Assembly (NCBI GenBank): GCA_023408815.1
Contig: JAEYJO010000080.1
Coordinates: 1 to 64,000, forward strand
Source: Bacillota bacterium
GTDB taxonomy: Bacteria > Bacillota > Clostridia > Lachnospirales > Lachnospiraceae
DNA length: 64,000 nucleotides
Direction of reading: 5' to 3'
Shown: in pieces, positions 43,423 to 51,889 of the stretch
Position numbering within the stretch: position 1 is the stretch's first letter
How the letters are laid out: each line of letters begins with the position of its first letter
The notes under the pieces: generated by a model
The model's database searches: none
What the model was told of the DNA's origin: nothing
What the model saw: only the letters and a program-made list of their open reading frames with translations
Program-made: the position numbers and the translations under genes

Positions 43423-45309
43423 ATGTCATTACCAAAATTTCCAGAAGTAAGCCCTCAAGTCACCAGAGATGATGCTGTCAATTATATTTTGACCTCTATT
43501 GCTTTGGAAGAACTGGGATTGAGCCATATATTAAATGCTGAAGGTGAAAAGATTCAATATGCATTGGGGACAATCCCAGGTATAACTGGCCCAAATGCAA
43601 GTATAGAACAAATTATTGATATAAATAAAAATGTTCGTAGCATTATGGACAGCGCTGCACAAAATCAGATTATTCTAAACTCAAAAATGAGAGATATTCT
43701 TAGTGCACCCACTATGCAAGGTCCGACCGGGCCAACAGGCCCTATTGGGCCGACAGGTGTTTTAGTACTGGGAGATCCGCTTTTTAATGTTATAGGAACT
43801 ACGGGAACAGCTAGTGTGGGATATGGGGAAAGTATTTCTTTTCAATCATCAACGCTTGATATTACTGTAACTTCGGGTTCCGCAATTGTTACTATAGAAA
43901 ATCCTAATCCATTTGGACCAACCGGACCGACCGGACCGACAGGAGCTGATGGAGCAACCGGACCGACAGGAGCCGATGGAGTCACCGGACCGACAGGTCC
44001 TGGCTTTGACGGGATTGTAGATTTTGACCCTGATCAATCCTCAGGTTATGCAGAGGGGCAGGTTATTTATTATAACGGAACCTCGTATGTGGTTGTTAAT
44101 GCGCCGCCGAGCGGAACGCCGGGAACCTCACCGGATTATAGACCGCTGGCTACGGCAGGAGCAACCGGACCGACCGGACCGACAGGAGCCGATGGGGCAA
44201 CAGGACCAACGGGAGCCGATGGAGTAACCGGACCGACAGGAGCTGATGGAGTCACCGGACCGACAGGTCCTGGCTTTGACGGGATTGTAGATTTTGACCC
44301 TGATCAATCATCGGGTTATGCAGAGGGGCAAGTTATTTATTATAACGGAACCTCGTATGTGGTTGTTAATGCGCCGCCGAGCGGAACGCCGGGAACCTCA
44401 CCGGATTATAGACCGCTGGCTACAGCAGGAGCAACAGGACCGACGGGAGCCGATGGAGCAACAGGACCGACGGGAGCCGATGGGGCAACAGGACCGACAG
44501 GAGCTGATGGGACGACAGGACCGACAGGAGCCGATGGAAGTACCGGCCCAACAGGAGCTGATGGAGCAACCGGGGTAACCGGAGCCGATGGGGCAACCGG
44601 GCCAACGGGAGCCGATGGAGCAACCGGTGCAACAGGAGCTGATGGAGCAACTGGGGCAACGGGAGCCGATGGAGCAACCGGTGCAACAGGAGCTGATGGA
44701 GCAACTGGCCCAACAGGAGTCGATGGAGTCACCGGGCCAACGGGAGCTGATGGAAGTACGGGCCCAACAGGAGCAACCGGACCGACAGGAGCCGATGGAA
44801 GTACGGGCCCAACAGGGGCAACCGGCCCAACGGGAGCCGATGGAGCAACCGGCCCAACAGGAGCCGATGGAGCAACCGGCCCAACAGGTCCAGGTGGATC
44901 AGGATCTCCAATGGTAGTCTATAATTATAATATATCGTCTACCGGGGCATCTGAAGATTTTACGGTTGGGTATGTCACATTTCAACTTGATTTTGTAAAC
45001 ACCTTATCTTTATCGATGTCAATATATTCAACAATACCCTCCGTGCTTATAGATTTTTACCGTTTCACAAATTATTATGCAGGAGTTGAAGCTTATACTC
45101 AAAACAACTATACACTTACTCCGACGGTTGTATTAGTTGATGGAACAATTTTTAGTACTTCAAATGAAACAAATATTACAATGTTACGTCAGCAAGATCC
45201 CAATACTTTATTATGGTCTCTTTATTCAATTGAAATGTTTGCATCTTCAGGCGGCGCCATAACTACCGTATGGATAAACCAGATTTATATAGATCAGGCA
45301 GCGCCATAA
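43423..45309 (+). CDS. BclA-like collagen-repeat spore-surface protein
   Basis: A 628-residue protein. Residues 1-98 are an N-terminal domain seen in Clostridia collagen-like proteins (DDAVNYILTSIALEELGLSH, then ILNAEGEKIQYALGT). Then come Gly-X-Thr repeats, mostly GATGPTGAD, interrupted twice by the same non-collagen domain (GFDGIVDFDPDQSSGYAEGQ...). A C-terminal domain of about 130 residues probably drives trimer formation. Similar proteins form hair-like nap on the exosporium. AAGGAG precedes the ATG. Repeat number is likely to vary between strains. A hairpin follows the stop. Confidence 0.82.
   Translation: MSLPKFPEVSPQVTRDDAVNYILTSIALEELGLSHILNAEGEKIQYALGTIPGITGPNASIEQIIDINKNVRSIMDSAAQNQIILNSKMRDILSAPTMQGPTGPTGPIGPTGVLVLGDPLFNVIGTTGTASVGYGESISFQSSTLDITVTSGSAIVTIENPNPFGPTGPTGPTGADGATGPTGADGVTGPTGPGFDGIVDFDPDQSSGYAEGQVIYYNGTSYVVVNAPPSGTPGTSPDYRPLATAGATGPTGPTGADGATGPTGADGVTGPTGADGVTGPTGPGFDGIVDFDPDQSSGYAEGQVIYYNGTSYVVVNAPPSGTPGTSPDYRPLATAGATGPTGADGATGPTGADGATGPTGADGTTGPTGADGSTGPTGADGATGVTGADGATGPTGADGATGATGADGATGATGADGATGATGADGATGPTGVDGVTGPTGADGSTGPTGATGPTGADGSTGPTGATGPTGADGATGPTGADGATGPTGPGGSGSPMVVYNYNISSTGASEDFTVGYVTFQLDFVNTLSLSMSIYSTIPSVLIDFYRFTNYYAGVEAYTQNNYTLTPTVVLVDGTIFSTSNETNITMLRQQDPNTLLWSLYSIEMFASSGGAITTVWINQIYIDQAAP
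43981..44435 (+). repeat. Near-identical 185-bp tandem duplication inside the collagen gene
   Basis: The segment starting GTCACCGGACCGACAGGTCC at 43981 recurs at 44251, 270 bp (90 codons) later, with about five mismatches over roughly 185 bp. It encodes the domain that interrupts the collagen repeats. It looks like a recent in-frame duplication. Confidence 0.9.
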
Positions 45310-45342
45310 AACTTCTAAGCCAAAAGTTATAAATCTAATTAA

Positions 45343-45377
45343 GGGGCTGTTACACTATAAAATTAGTGTACGGCCCC
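45343..45377 (+). terminator. Terminator-like hairpin after the collagen gene
   Basis: GGGGC-TG-TTACACTA pairs with TAGTGTA-CGGCCCC (45343-45377). The following sequence AATTAAT has few T, so termination may be weak. Confidence 0.6.
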
Positions 45378-45875
45378 AATTAATACGCCCAATATTTAAA
45401 TGTACAATTAGCATGATTCATGTTGTTCCAGCAGAAAGTGTTTTTGTAAGAATTAAAACATAATTTTATTTACATCATAATATCATTTTGAAATAGTATG
45501 TTTAGAATAAATTATAAGTATATTCATGTTATTTATATAAGGCATGAAAAATTTATCAGCCGGTACGAGGACTTTTAAACCCAATACATATGGGTCAGAA
45601 TTAGCTTCAGACTTATAAATGTCTTATCAGATTGCATTACCAGTTATGATAAAAGGAAAATTGACGAAATGCTGCGCTATTATGAAAGTAAAGGCAGTAA
45701 AATCATTAGTTTCAATGACTTGTTATCTGATCACATCTTTGAGGCATAGAAACATTACTGAACTCGCCAACTTCGGGCGATTGGATAAGCGTCCGCATAT
45801 CAGTAACGGATAACAATCTTATTACTGCAAGCTCCACCGGAAGCTTTGGTGTGGGCGAAACAAATTATTGAGCAT
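45378..45875. other. Debris region without an intact gene
   Basis: AT-rich. A stretch near 45640-45735 reads as protein (KIDEMLRYYESKGSKIISFN) on the plus strand but is broken on both sides. Probably belongs to the same decayed element as 41333-42910. Confidence 0.35.
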
Positions 45876-46490
45876 TCAGGTGCTTTTGATTTCTATTTCG
45901 TTGTCCTTGACCAATATTGCGTCATTATTGCTAATTGGAGATAAATTCAATGCAAAGGAATGGGTATCCATTATTTTCTGAGTGATTTTTTTGAAAGGTG
46001 GATTTTTATAGTGTGGTACAGTATAAAACCCTACCAGGTCTAATGCATCAAAATTTTCTAAACCCGGCGCTTTTTTTACACTATCCATTCCCTTTACATA
46101 TTCAATATTGGGAGCTGTGACCATTGCTCCGGCCGACTCCCCGATATAAAGTTTTCCGGCATTGACTTCATCAATAATTACTTTATCTGCGCCGGTTCTT
46201 TTCAATTCCTGCAATAAGAAGAAGGCGTTGCCCCCTGTCACATAGATGAAATCATTGCTCTTTATTTTAGCGGTGATTTCGGCAATTGTGGCTGTTGATA
46301 TATCCAGTTCATCAACGACTAACCCCATTTTTTCAAGCGCCTTTTTTCCTGCGGCCACATAAAATACAACCTTTTCTACTTTGCTTGCAGTAGGTATAAA
46401 GGTTACGGTTTTACCACGCAAATCGTTCTCAAAATCTGGGAATATGTCTGCGGAATCCTCAAAGGATGATACCAAAAACAGTTTTTTCAT
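45876..46490 (-). CDS. Peptidase E-like (S51) protein
   Basis: A 204-residue protein of the class I glutamine amidotransferase-like fold. The nucleophile Ser is in YIGESAGAM (about 115-123); GGNAFFLLQEL and VPHYKNP are further motifs. S51 enzymes cut N-terminal Asp-X dipeptides. GAAAGGAAC precedes the ATG. It is divergent from a WYL regulator, with a shared operator between them. A second member is at 55209. Confidence 0.85.
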   Translation of the reverse strand: MKKLFLVSSFEDSADIFPDFENDLRGKTVTFIPTASKVEKVVFYVAAGKKALEKMGLVVDELDISTATIAEITAKIKSNDFIYVTGGNAFFLLQELKRTGADKVIIDEVNAGKLYIGESAGAMVTAPNIEYVKGMDSVKKAPGLENFDALDLVGFYTVPHYKNPPFKKITQKIMDTHSFALNLSPISNNDAILVKDNEIEIKST

Positions 46491-46536
46491 AAACTTTTGT
46501 TCCTTTCTTTTATGTTTTGATTATACTATAATATAT

Positions 46537-46561
46537 AATGGTATCAATAAATGACACCATT
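46537..46561. promoter_or_regulatory. Inverted-repeat operator between peptidase E and WYL regulator
   Basis: AATGGTATCA (46537-46546) and TGACACCATT (46552-46561) are mirrored at 9 of 10 positions with a 5-base gap. TATAAT-like boxes lie on the left side. It fits a dimeric repressor controlling both divergent genes. Confidence 0.6.
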
Positions 46562-46582
46562 TAATTGAAAAGAGGAAATTCT

Positions 46583-47524
46583 ATGAAAAAATCAGAGCGG
46601 CTTAACGATATGATGATATATCTCAATGATAAAAAGTTTTTTAGCCTTAAAAGCATAATGGATAGATACTCTATTTCTAAAAGCACAGCACTCCGGGATA
46701 TTCAGTCCTTAGAAGAAATAGGTATGCCAATTTATTCAACCTCTGGACGAAACGGACGCTATGGTATTCTCCCCAACCGTTTATTATCTCCTATTGTCTT
46801 TACGATAGATGAAGTTCACGCTTTGTATTTTTCTATGCAAACTCTTAATGCTTATCAATCAACCCCATTTCACTTGGATATCCAAACACTAAAGCAAAAA
46901 TTTGAGGGGTGTATATCGGAAGAACGAATAAAAAGGCTGCGGAAAATGGAATTGATTTTCAGCTTGGGAAGTTATCAAAATAAGAACGAATGCAGTAGTT
47001 TGGAGGACATTCTGAACATGGCGATTGGTGAAAATGTCTGCGAAGTTTACTATACCAAAGGAGAACACGACAAAAAGTATTTTGTTCAGTTTTTTGATAT
47101 TACGTCTTCCTATGGACAATGGTATGCCACTGCATACAATTTCCAAACGGAAAGGCCGCAGGTGTTCCGATGTGATAAAATTCAGTCTGTGAAGCTCTGT
47201 GAAAAGTATACAGCAAAACCTCTTTCTGAATTTCTTGTCCCCTCTAAGGAAATGTTTCGGGATAAAGCGGCGATTGACTTTGAGGTATGTATTTCCATAA
47301 AAGGCGCAGATATATTTTATAAGGAGCATTATCCATCCATGGAGTTGTACCATGAAAATGGAAAATGCTATGTAAGAGGTTTTTATAACAAAAGGGAAGA
47401 AACTTTTATCGCTAACTATTTTATAAGCTATGGAGAAACGATTTATTCCATTCAGCCAACCAGCTTGAAAAGTCTTATTCTCGAAAGATTAGAGACAATA
47501 AAAAGTCACTTGATTTCAATATAA
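46583..47524 (+). CDS. WYL-domain transcriptional regulator
   Basis: About 313 residues: N-terminal HTH_11 (SLKSIMDRYSISKSTALRDI) followed by a WYL domain (GQWYATAYNFQTERPQVFRCD) that binds a nucleotide or other ligand. The ATG at 46583 follows AGAGGAAA. It is divergent from peptidase E and probably represses it through the dyad between them. A terminator follows the stop. Confidence 0.85.
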   Translation: MKKSERLNDMMIYLNDKKFFSLKSIMDRYSISKSTALRDIQSLEEIGMPIYSTSGRNGRYGILPNRLLSPIVFTIDEVHALYFSMQTLNAYQSTPFHLDIQTLKQKFEGCISEERIKRLRKMELIFSLGSYQNKNECSSLEDILNMAIGENVCEVYYTKGEHDKKYFVQFFDITSSYGQWYATAYNFQTERPQVFRCDKIQSVKLCEKYTAKPLSEFLVPSKEMFRDKAAIDFEVCISIKGADIFYKEHYPSMELYHENGKCYVRGFYNKREETFIANYFISYGETIYSIQPTSLKSLILERLETIKSHLISI

Positions 47525-47538
47525 CAGCTAAAATAAGT

Positions 47539-47572
47539 AAGGCATCGATCAATTTGACCGATGCCTTGTTCT
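47539..47572 (+). terminator. Terminator after WYL regulator
   Basis: AAGGCATCG (47539-47547) pairs with CGATGCCTT (47559-47567), followed by GTTCTT. Confidence 0.7.
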
Positions 47573-47681
47573 TAGACAGCTCAACTTGGCAGTATCCATA
47601 AAGATTGTTTAGCCTGTCTTATGCAGGACTGCCTTTTGCAGGTGCTTTTTTTTACGGAGTCGCAGTTATAAAAAAAGAGTA

Positions 47682-47722
47682 TTGACATATTCATGCCAAC
47701 TGTATATAGTGTATATATACAG
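47682..47722 (+). promoter_or_regulatory. Promoter and operator of the GntR-ABC operon
   Basis: TTGACA (47682-47687) and TATAGT (47705-47710) are 17 bp apart. CTGTATATA (47700-47708) is mirrored as TATATACAG (47714-47722) and covers the -10 box, a typical YtrA/GntR operator position. Confidence 0.7.
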
Positions 47723-47784
47723 AATGAACAAAGCGGAGATAGTATAATAAAGCGTGAAGCGCAGGATGAAAAGAGGTGGGAGAA

Positions 47785-48150
47785 TTGGACATATTGATTA
47801 GTAACTCTGGCGGTCAGCCGATCTATGAGCAGATATGTACGCAGATTAAGAAGAATATCATAGCCGGAGAACTAAAGGAAGGCGACGCGCTTCCGTCCAT
47901 CCGATCTCTTGCCAAGGATTTACGGATCAGCGTAATTACTACGAAGAGAGCTTATGATGAACTGGAAAAGGAAGGATATATATATACGATAGCCTCGAAG
48001 GGCTGCTTTGTGGCAAAGAAAGACATGGAGTTTATAAGAGAAGAAAATTTAAAGAAGATAGAAGCGCGTATGAGGGAAATTTCTGAGCTGGCGAAGTCAT
48101 CCGGCTTGACGAGAGAAGATCTGGTGAAGATGTTTCAATTTTTTATGTAA
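47785..48150 (+). CDS. GntR-family (YtrA-type) regulator
   Basis: A 121-residue short GntR protein: winged helix with PIYEQICTQIKKNIIAGELK and LPSIRSLAKDLRISVITTKR, then a short C-terminal helix rather than a sugar-binding domain. This is the YtrA subfamily, which usually controls adjacent ABC transporters, as here. The TTG at 47785 (giving MDILISNSGG) is chosen because GGTGGGAG is well placed and because it matches family N-termini; GTG at 47776 is the alternative. Confidence 0.87.
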   Translation: MDILISNSGGQPIYEQICTQIKKNIIAGELKEGDALPSIRSLAKDLRISVITTKRAYDELEKEGYIYTIASKGCFVAKKDMEFIREENLKKIEARMREISELAKSSGLTREDLVKMFQFFM

Positions 48151-48164
48151 TAGGAGGTGCCTAC

Positions 48165-48290
48165 TATATAAAAAGCCCTTCGGGCATGATGCGCAGCTAC
48201 GCGCGAGGAACAAAAGCTGTGCTGTCGAAGTATTAAGACGGATGAGTGTGCGAAGCACACTTTTGCTCAAGAATAACGGAGGATTAAATT
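48165..48290 (+). repeat. Short palindromic dispersed repeat, copy B, and second hairpin
   Basis: ATAAAAAGCCCTTCGGGCAT (from 48168) with the hairpin GCCCTTCGGGC is followed by GATGCGCAG, as in copy C at 57628. A second dyad GTGTGC-GAA-GCACAC is at 48246-48260. It separates the GntR gene from the ABC genes and may set their expression ratio. Confidence 0.55.
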
Positions 48291-49142
48291 ATGAATGCTT
48301 TGGAAATAACAAATTTAACGAAAGAATACAAGGACTTTAAGCTGGATAATGTCAGTCTGAAGCTGCCGTCCGGATGCATCATGGGACTTATTGGAGAAAA
48401 TGGCGCGGGAAAAAGCACGATGATTAAGCTGATCATGGACGCGATAAAACGTGACAGCGGGGAGATAATCATACTCGGTAAGGAGAACCGGTCCGATGAT
48501 TTTAAGCTGACCAAAGAGGATATCGGCATCGTACTGGACGATATCGGATTCCCGGAAATCATAACGGCGAAGCAATTGAATACTATTATGAAAATGACTT
48601 ATCAGAATTGGGAGGAAGAGGCCTATTTTCGCTATATTGAGCGTTTTTCCCTTCCCGAAAAAAAGCCTATCAAGGACTACTCCAGGGGAATGAAGATGAA
48701 ACTGGCGATAGCCGCCGCGATGTCTCATCGTGCGAGGCTTCTGATCCTGGATGAAGCGACCAGCGGACTGGACCCGATCGTAAGGGATGAAATCCTCGAT
48801 ATTTTCCTTGAATTTACGAGAAAAGAAGAGCATTCCATTTTGATCTCTTCGCATATTGTCAGCGACCTCGAGAAGCTGTGTGATTATATTGCCTTTCTTC
48901 ATAAGGGAAAGCTTATATTCTGCGAGGAAAAGGACCGCCTTCTGGAAACTTATGTAATGCTGCACTGCAAAAAGACTGAACTGAATGAGCTGCAATTGTC
49001 AGCGGTAAAAGGTAAAAGAGAAAATAGCTACGGGGTCGACGCGCTGGTGGAGCGTAAAAAGGTGCCGAGGGGAATGAACGTAGAAAATGCGTCGATTGAA
49101 GATATTATTTTATTTATGGTAAAAGGAGCGGATAAACAATGA
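48291..49142 (+). CDS. ABC transporter ATP-binding protein (YtrB-like)
   Basis: A 283-residue ATPase. Walker A is GENGAGKST (about 35-43), the signature is YSRGMKMK (about 130), Walker B is LLILDEATSGLD, and the H-loop is ISSHIVSD. The C-terminal 60 residues are a poorly conserved regulatory part. Its stop overlaps the start of the permease gene (ATGA). With the GntR gene this makes a YtrA-type cell-envelope or peptide-stress exporter. CGGAGG precedes the ATG. Confidence 0.88.
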   Translation: MNALEITNLTKEYKDFKLDNVSLKLPSGCIMGLIGENGAGKSTMIKLIMDAIKRDSGEIIILGKENRSDDFKLTKEDIGIVLDDIGFPEIITAKQLNTIMKMTYQNWEEEAYFRYIERFSLPEKKPIKDYSRGMKMKLAIAAAMSHRARLLILDEATSGLDPIVRDEILDIFLEFTRKEEHSILISSHIVSDLEKLCDYIAFLHKGKLIFCEEKDRLLETYVMLHCKKTELNELQLSAVKGKRENSYGVDALVERKKVPRGMNVENASIEDIILFMVKGADKQ

Positions 49143-49798
49143 AAGGATTACTGTTAAAGGACTTTTATATGATATGGAAGCAGGCGAAGATCATGCTGAT
49201 CCTCGTAATAGCCTATATTATCATCGGTGTGATAACTGACAACTCATTTTGGACAGTATTCGCGGTCATATTTATGGCAATGCTGCCGATTACCGCACTG
49301 GGACTCGACGAGAGGAGCAACTGGACCAACTATGCGGCTATGCTTCCCTTTTCCAAACAGGATATTGTTATGAGCAAATACGTATTCGGACTGGCAGGAG
49401 TAGGGCTGGCGGTTATACTGTATGCTGTCCTGAGTGTACTGACTAATATGGTCAAAGGTGAAGGGGCACAGATTGATTCCATTTTGCGGATGATTATACC
49501 TTTGCTTTCCATTTCATTCATTTTTATAGGGACTAATTTGCCTATTATGTTTAAGGTTGGAGTGGAAAAGGGCAGATTGTGGTATATGCTGTCGTTGATG
49601 GTGCTCATGGGAGGATCCACCTTTTTCGTCAGTCTTCTGAACGGCAAAGTGGGTTTAAGTGCGGTTTCCGGATTTCTGCAAATGGATATACAGATGGATC
49701 AATTGACGCAAAGTATAATCATTCTTGCTTTCTGCGCCATACTGCTGCTCGGTTCGATGAAGCTTGCGATCAATGCATTTGAAAAGAGAGACTTATAA
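49139..49798 (+). CDS. ABC-2 permease of the GntR-linked transporter
   Basis: A 219-residue protein with six membrane segments starting MKGLLLKDFYMIWKQAKIML, a typical ABC-2 permease N-terminus. It is coupled to the ATPase by a 4-base overlap. The phrase LDERSNWTNYAAMLPFSKQD is common in Lachnospiraceae homologues. Substrate unknown; antibiotic peptide stress is the usual suggestion for the class. Confidence 0.85.
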   Translation: MKGLLLKDFYMIWKQAKIMLILVIAYIIIGVITDNSFWTVFAVIFMAMLPITALGLDERSNWTNYAAMLPFSKQDIVMSKYVFGLAGVGLAVILYAVLSVLTNMVKGEGAQIDSILRMIIPLLSISFIFIGTNLPIMFKVGVEKGRLWYMLSLMVLMGGSTFFVSLLNGKVGLSAVSGFLQMDIQMDQLTQSIIILAFCAILLLGSMKLAINAFEKRDL

Positions 49799-49800
49799 GG

Positions 49801-50565
49801 CTAATTAGGGAGTGCTTCGTCCAACAGCTTTTTGACTGCGGAGATCTCCCCTGTATCCGTTCTCCATATTTCGTATTCGCTCATGCCGGGAATGCCCATG
49901 GAGACGTGAGGATTACGAAAACGCATTTCACTTTCCACGATTTTTTTTCCGGACATATGAAAAGAGGTGACGGCGGTTTCTGCGAGCAGAGTACGGACAG
50001 CGGTTTCATCGATTCCAGCACCTGCCATTATGGCAATTGAGCTGTCCGCTTCCTGGCTTAATTGTCTGATTAAGTCAATGCCTTTCAGACAGGAAGACTC
50101 CTGACCGGAGGTAAGAATGCTGTGGATGCCGAGATTTTTGGCCTCTTCCATTGCTCTGAAAGGGGACTTGCACATATCGAAGGCACGGTGAAGGGTTATG
50201 CACATATTGCCGGCGTGAGCTATGAGTTCCTTCAGTTCAGGAACTGCCAGCTCACCGTCGGCGTTTAAACAACCGATAACGATGCCGTCAGCGCCGGCAT
50301 CGCGGAACATGTCTATTTCCTTAATCATAACGTCCAGCTCGTGAATGCTGTAAAGGAAATCTCCGAAACGGGGGCGTATTAAGACATGAATAGGAATCTC
50401 CACCGTTTCCCGGATCTGTTTAAACAGGGCGAGGGTGGGGGTTGTGCCGCCGATGATCAGATTGGAGCAAAGCTCCAGCCTGTCGGCGTTCCCCTTTTTG
50501 GCATTGATCGCGGATTCGACGCTGTCAACGCAGCATTCCAATAGGTAATTTTGTGTGAGAGTCAT
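49801..50565 (-). CDS. cutC: CutC-family protein
   Basis: A 254-residue TIM-barrel protein. ADRLELCSNLIIGGTTPT near the start, HVLIRPRFGDF, ADGIVIGCLNADGE and LTSGQESS are the conserved segments of CutC, first described as a copper homeostasis protein, though its true activity is disputed. AAAGGAG is 6 bases before the ATG. It is convergent with the ABC permease, leaving a 2-bp gap between the stops. Confidence 0.92.
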   Translation of the reverse strand: MTLTQNYLLECCVDSVESAINAKKGNADRLELCSNLIIGGTTPTLALFKQIRETVEIPIHVLIRPRFGDFLYSIHELDVMIKEIDMFRDAGADGIVIGCLNADGELAVPELKELIAHAGNMCITLHRAFDMCKSPFRAMEEAKNLGIHSILTSGQESSCLKGIDLIRQLSQEADSSIAIMAGAGIDETAVRTLLAETAVTSFHMSGKKIVESEMRFRNPHVSMGIPGMSEYEIWRTDTGEISAVKKLLDEALPN

Positions 50566-50613
50566 ACAGGACTCCTTTCTTTAATTAATATTAAATTCTG
50601 ATAAGAGCATTTT
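50566..50613. promoter_or_regulatory. Short cutC upstream region
   Basis: Contains the ribosome binding site and a TTAATATTAA stretch; the MITE starts just beyond, so the cutC promoter either lies here or is supplied by the element. Confidence 0.3.
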
Positions 50614-50867
50614 CCTATTACGATTAGGGTGTCAAGAGATCCTTTTTGCGAACAGCTCCAGACAATATGTCCAAAACAAAAAGACTCCTGCGCCGAATTC
50701 CAATATATAAGAAGTTCTAATTCTCAGTCTATCCCCGCCAAACATAACAGAAAACAAAAAACTCGCTGCGCTCAAACAGTTTTGTTTTCTGTTATGGCGC
50801 AAATATCCAGAGAAAGAACTTCTAAATATTTTTAAAAAGGATCTTTTGATACCCTAATCCTATTACG
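50614..50867. mobile_element. MITE copy 2 with perfect 9-bp target duplication
   Basis: The element spans 50623-50858 (236 bp) and begins and ends with ATTAGGGTGTCAA-type inverted repeats. CCTATTACG flanks it on both sides (50614-50622 and 50859-50867), a perfect 9-bp duplication. The interior has long mirrored segments (AACAGAAAACAAAAA and TTTTTGTTTTCTG-like) and shares CAATATGTCCAAAACAAAAA with copy 1. No open reading frame of note. Confidence 0.85.
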
Positions 50868-50870
50868 CAA

Positions 50871-50915
50871 AAAAACAGATACAGTGAGCAGAGATGCTTT
50901 ACTGTATCTGTTTTA
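50871..50915 (-). terminator. Terminator of the 98-residue protein gene
   Basis: AAACAGATACAGT pairs with ACTGTATCTGTTT across a 15-base loop. On the minus strand it is followed by T7, in the right place for the gene ending at 50972. Confidence 0.75.
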
Positions 50916-50971
50916 AAATTGATATATTTTCCGATACAGACATATTTTAATACTGTAAAGATGTATACGTC

Positions 50972-51268
50972 TTAGCCCTGCACCGGTTTATAGCGTTTAT
51001 TGAACTTGTCAGCGCCGCATACATGGCGTTCGTCGTCGCTTTCGGTGATGATATAGTCGCCTTCACGGATGAAGATGACTCCCCGCCTGTTTTGGATAAA
51101 AGGACATACAATGGCACCGTCCGGTCTGGTAATTTGAATCAAGTTGTCGGAACTGATCCAGCCATTTGTAATAACCTTGGTGTAGAGTTCAAAACCGTCT
51201 TCCATTCCTTTATTCAGTTCGTATTGCTCTGCGTTTACAACTAAAGATGTCCGTTCATATTTTTTCAT
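50972..51268 (-). CDS. Hypothetical protein, phage-like
   Basis: A 98-residue protein starting MKKYERTSLVVNAEQYELN. The C-terminal part (GVIFIREGDYIITESDDERH, then CGADKFNKRYKPV) resembles a small domain common in phage and Firmicutes hypothetical proteins that end with a GDYI...C..D.F...Y pattern. AGGGAGG precedes the ATG. Function unknown. Confidence 0.6.
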   Translation of the reverse strand: MKKYERTSLVVNAEQYELNKGMEDGFELYTKVITNGWISSDNLIQITRPDGAIVCPFIQNRRGVIFIREGDYIITESDDERHVCGADKFNKRYKPVQG

Positions 51269-51383
51269 TGTTCAGCCTCCCTTATCTCGTGTACTCTCCC
51301 ATTTAGTGTATTTATGAAAAGTCCATAAATACGCCTTCCCTTGTATATATTCTAGCTTAGTTTGAAAAAAATTACAATGCTTA

Positions 51384-51413
51384 TTGACAACACAATATTA
51401 TATGATGTATAGT
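51384..51413 (+). promoter_or_regulatory. Promoter of the PadR operon
   Basis: TTGACA (51384-51389) and TATAGT (51408-51413) are 18 bp apart. The following 60 bases are rich in ATAGTAT/ATATTATAG dyads that could bind the PadR protein encoded next. Confidence 0.6.
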
Positions 51414-51562
51414 ATGAATTAAGAAATGATAGTATATGGTATATAATATTATAGTTAACAATAAGTTGAAGGAAGAATTTAAGAAGCCAGGTGGCATAAA
51501 GGAGAGCAGAATCGGAAGGTTATGAGAAGAATATTTAATATGGTACGAAAGGAGTAGGTTAA

Positions 51563-51889
51563 ATGGTATTTAATACGGGAGCGGCACTGCTTGATGCAAT
51601 TGTACTCGCAGTTGTGTCTAACGATCCGGAGGGGACTTATGGCTATAAGATAACCCAAGAGGTAAGGCAGGTCATAGAATTGTCAGAATCAACACTATAC
51701 CCGGTGCTGAGGAGGCTGCAGAAGGATGAGTGTTTGGAAGTATATGATATGGAATGTGCCGGAAGAAACAGAAGGTACTATAAGGTCACAGAAAAAGGAA
51801 GGGTACAGCTTTCGCTGTACAAAAGTGAATGGAAGAAATATTCTCAGAAAATAAGCGGAATGTTCGAGGGAGGAATCGTACATGAATAG
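51563..51889 (+). CDS. PadR-family transcriptional regulator
   Basis: A 108-residue PadR protein with a winged helix (GTYGYKITQEVRQVIELSES, then TLYPVLRRLQKDECLEVY) and a short dimerisation helix. It heads a four-gene operon with DUF1700, DUF4097 and PspC genes, a common Firmicutes arrangement linked to envelope stress. AAAGGAG precedes the ATG. Its stop overlaps the next gene by 8 bp. Autoregulation is likely. Confidence 0.9.
   Translation: MVFNTGAALLDAIVLAVVSNDPEGTYGYKITQEVRQVIELSESTLYPVLRRLQKDECLEVYDMECAGRNRRYYKVTEKGRVQLSLYKSEWKKYSQKISGMFEGGIVHE

Noticed and set aside
44406..44917. Pro/Leu-rich frames and CRISPR-like periodicity in the collagen gene
   Set aside because: The periodicity is the 9-base Gly-X-Y codon pattern of the coding frame; there are no unique spacers between direct repeats.
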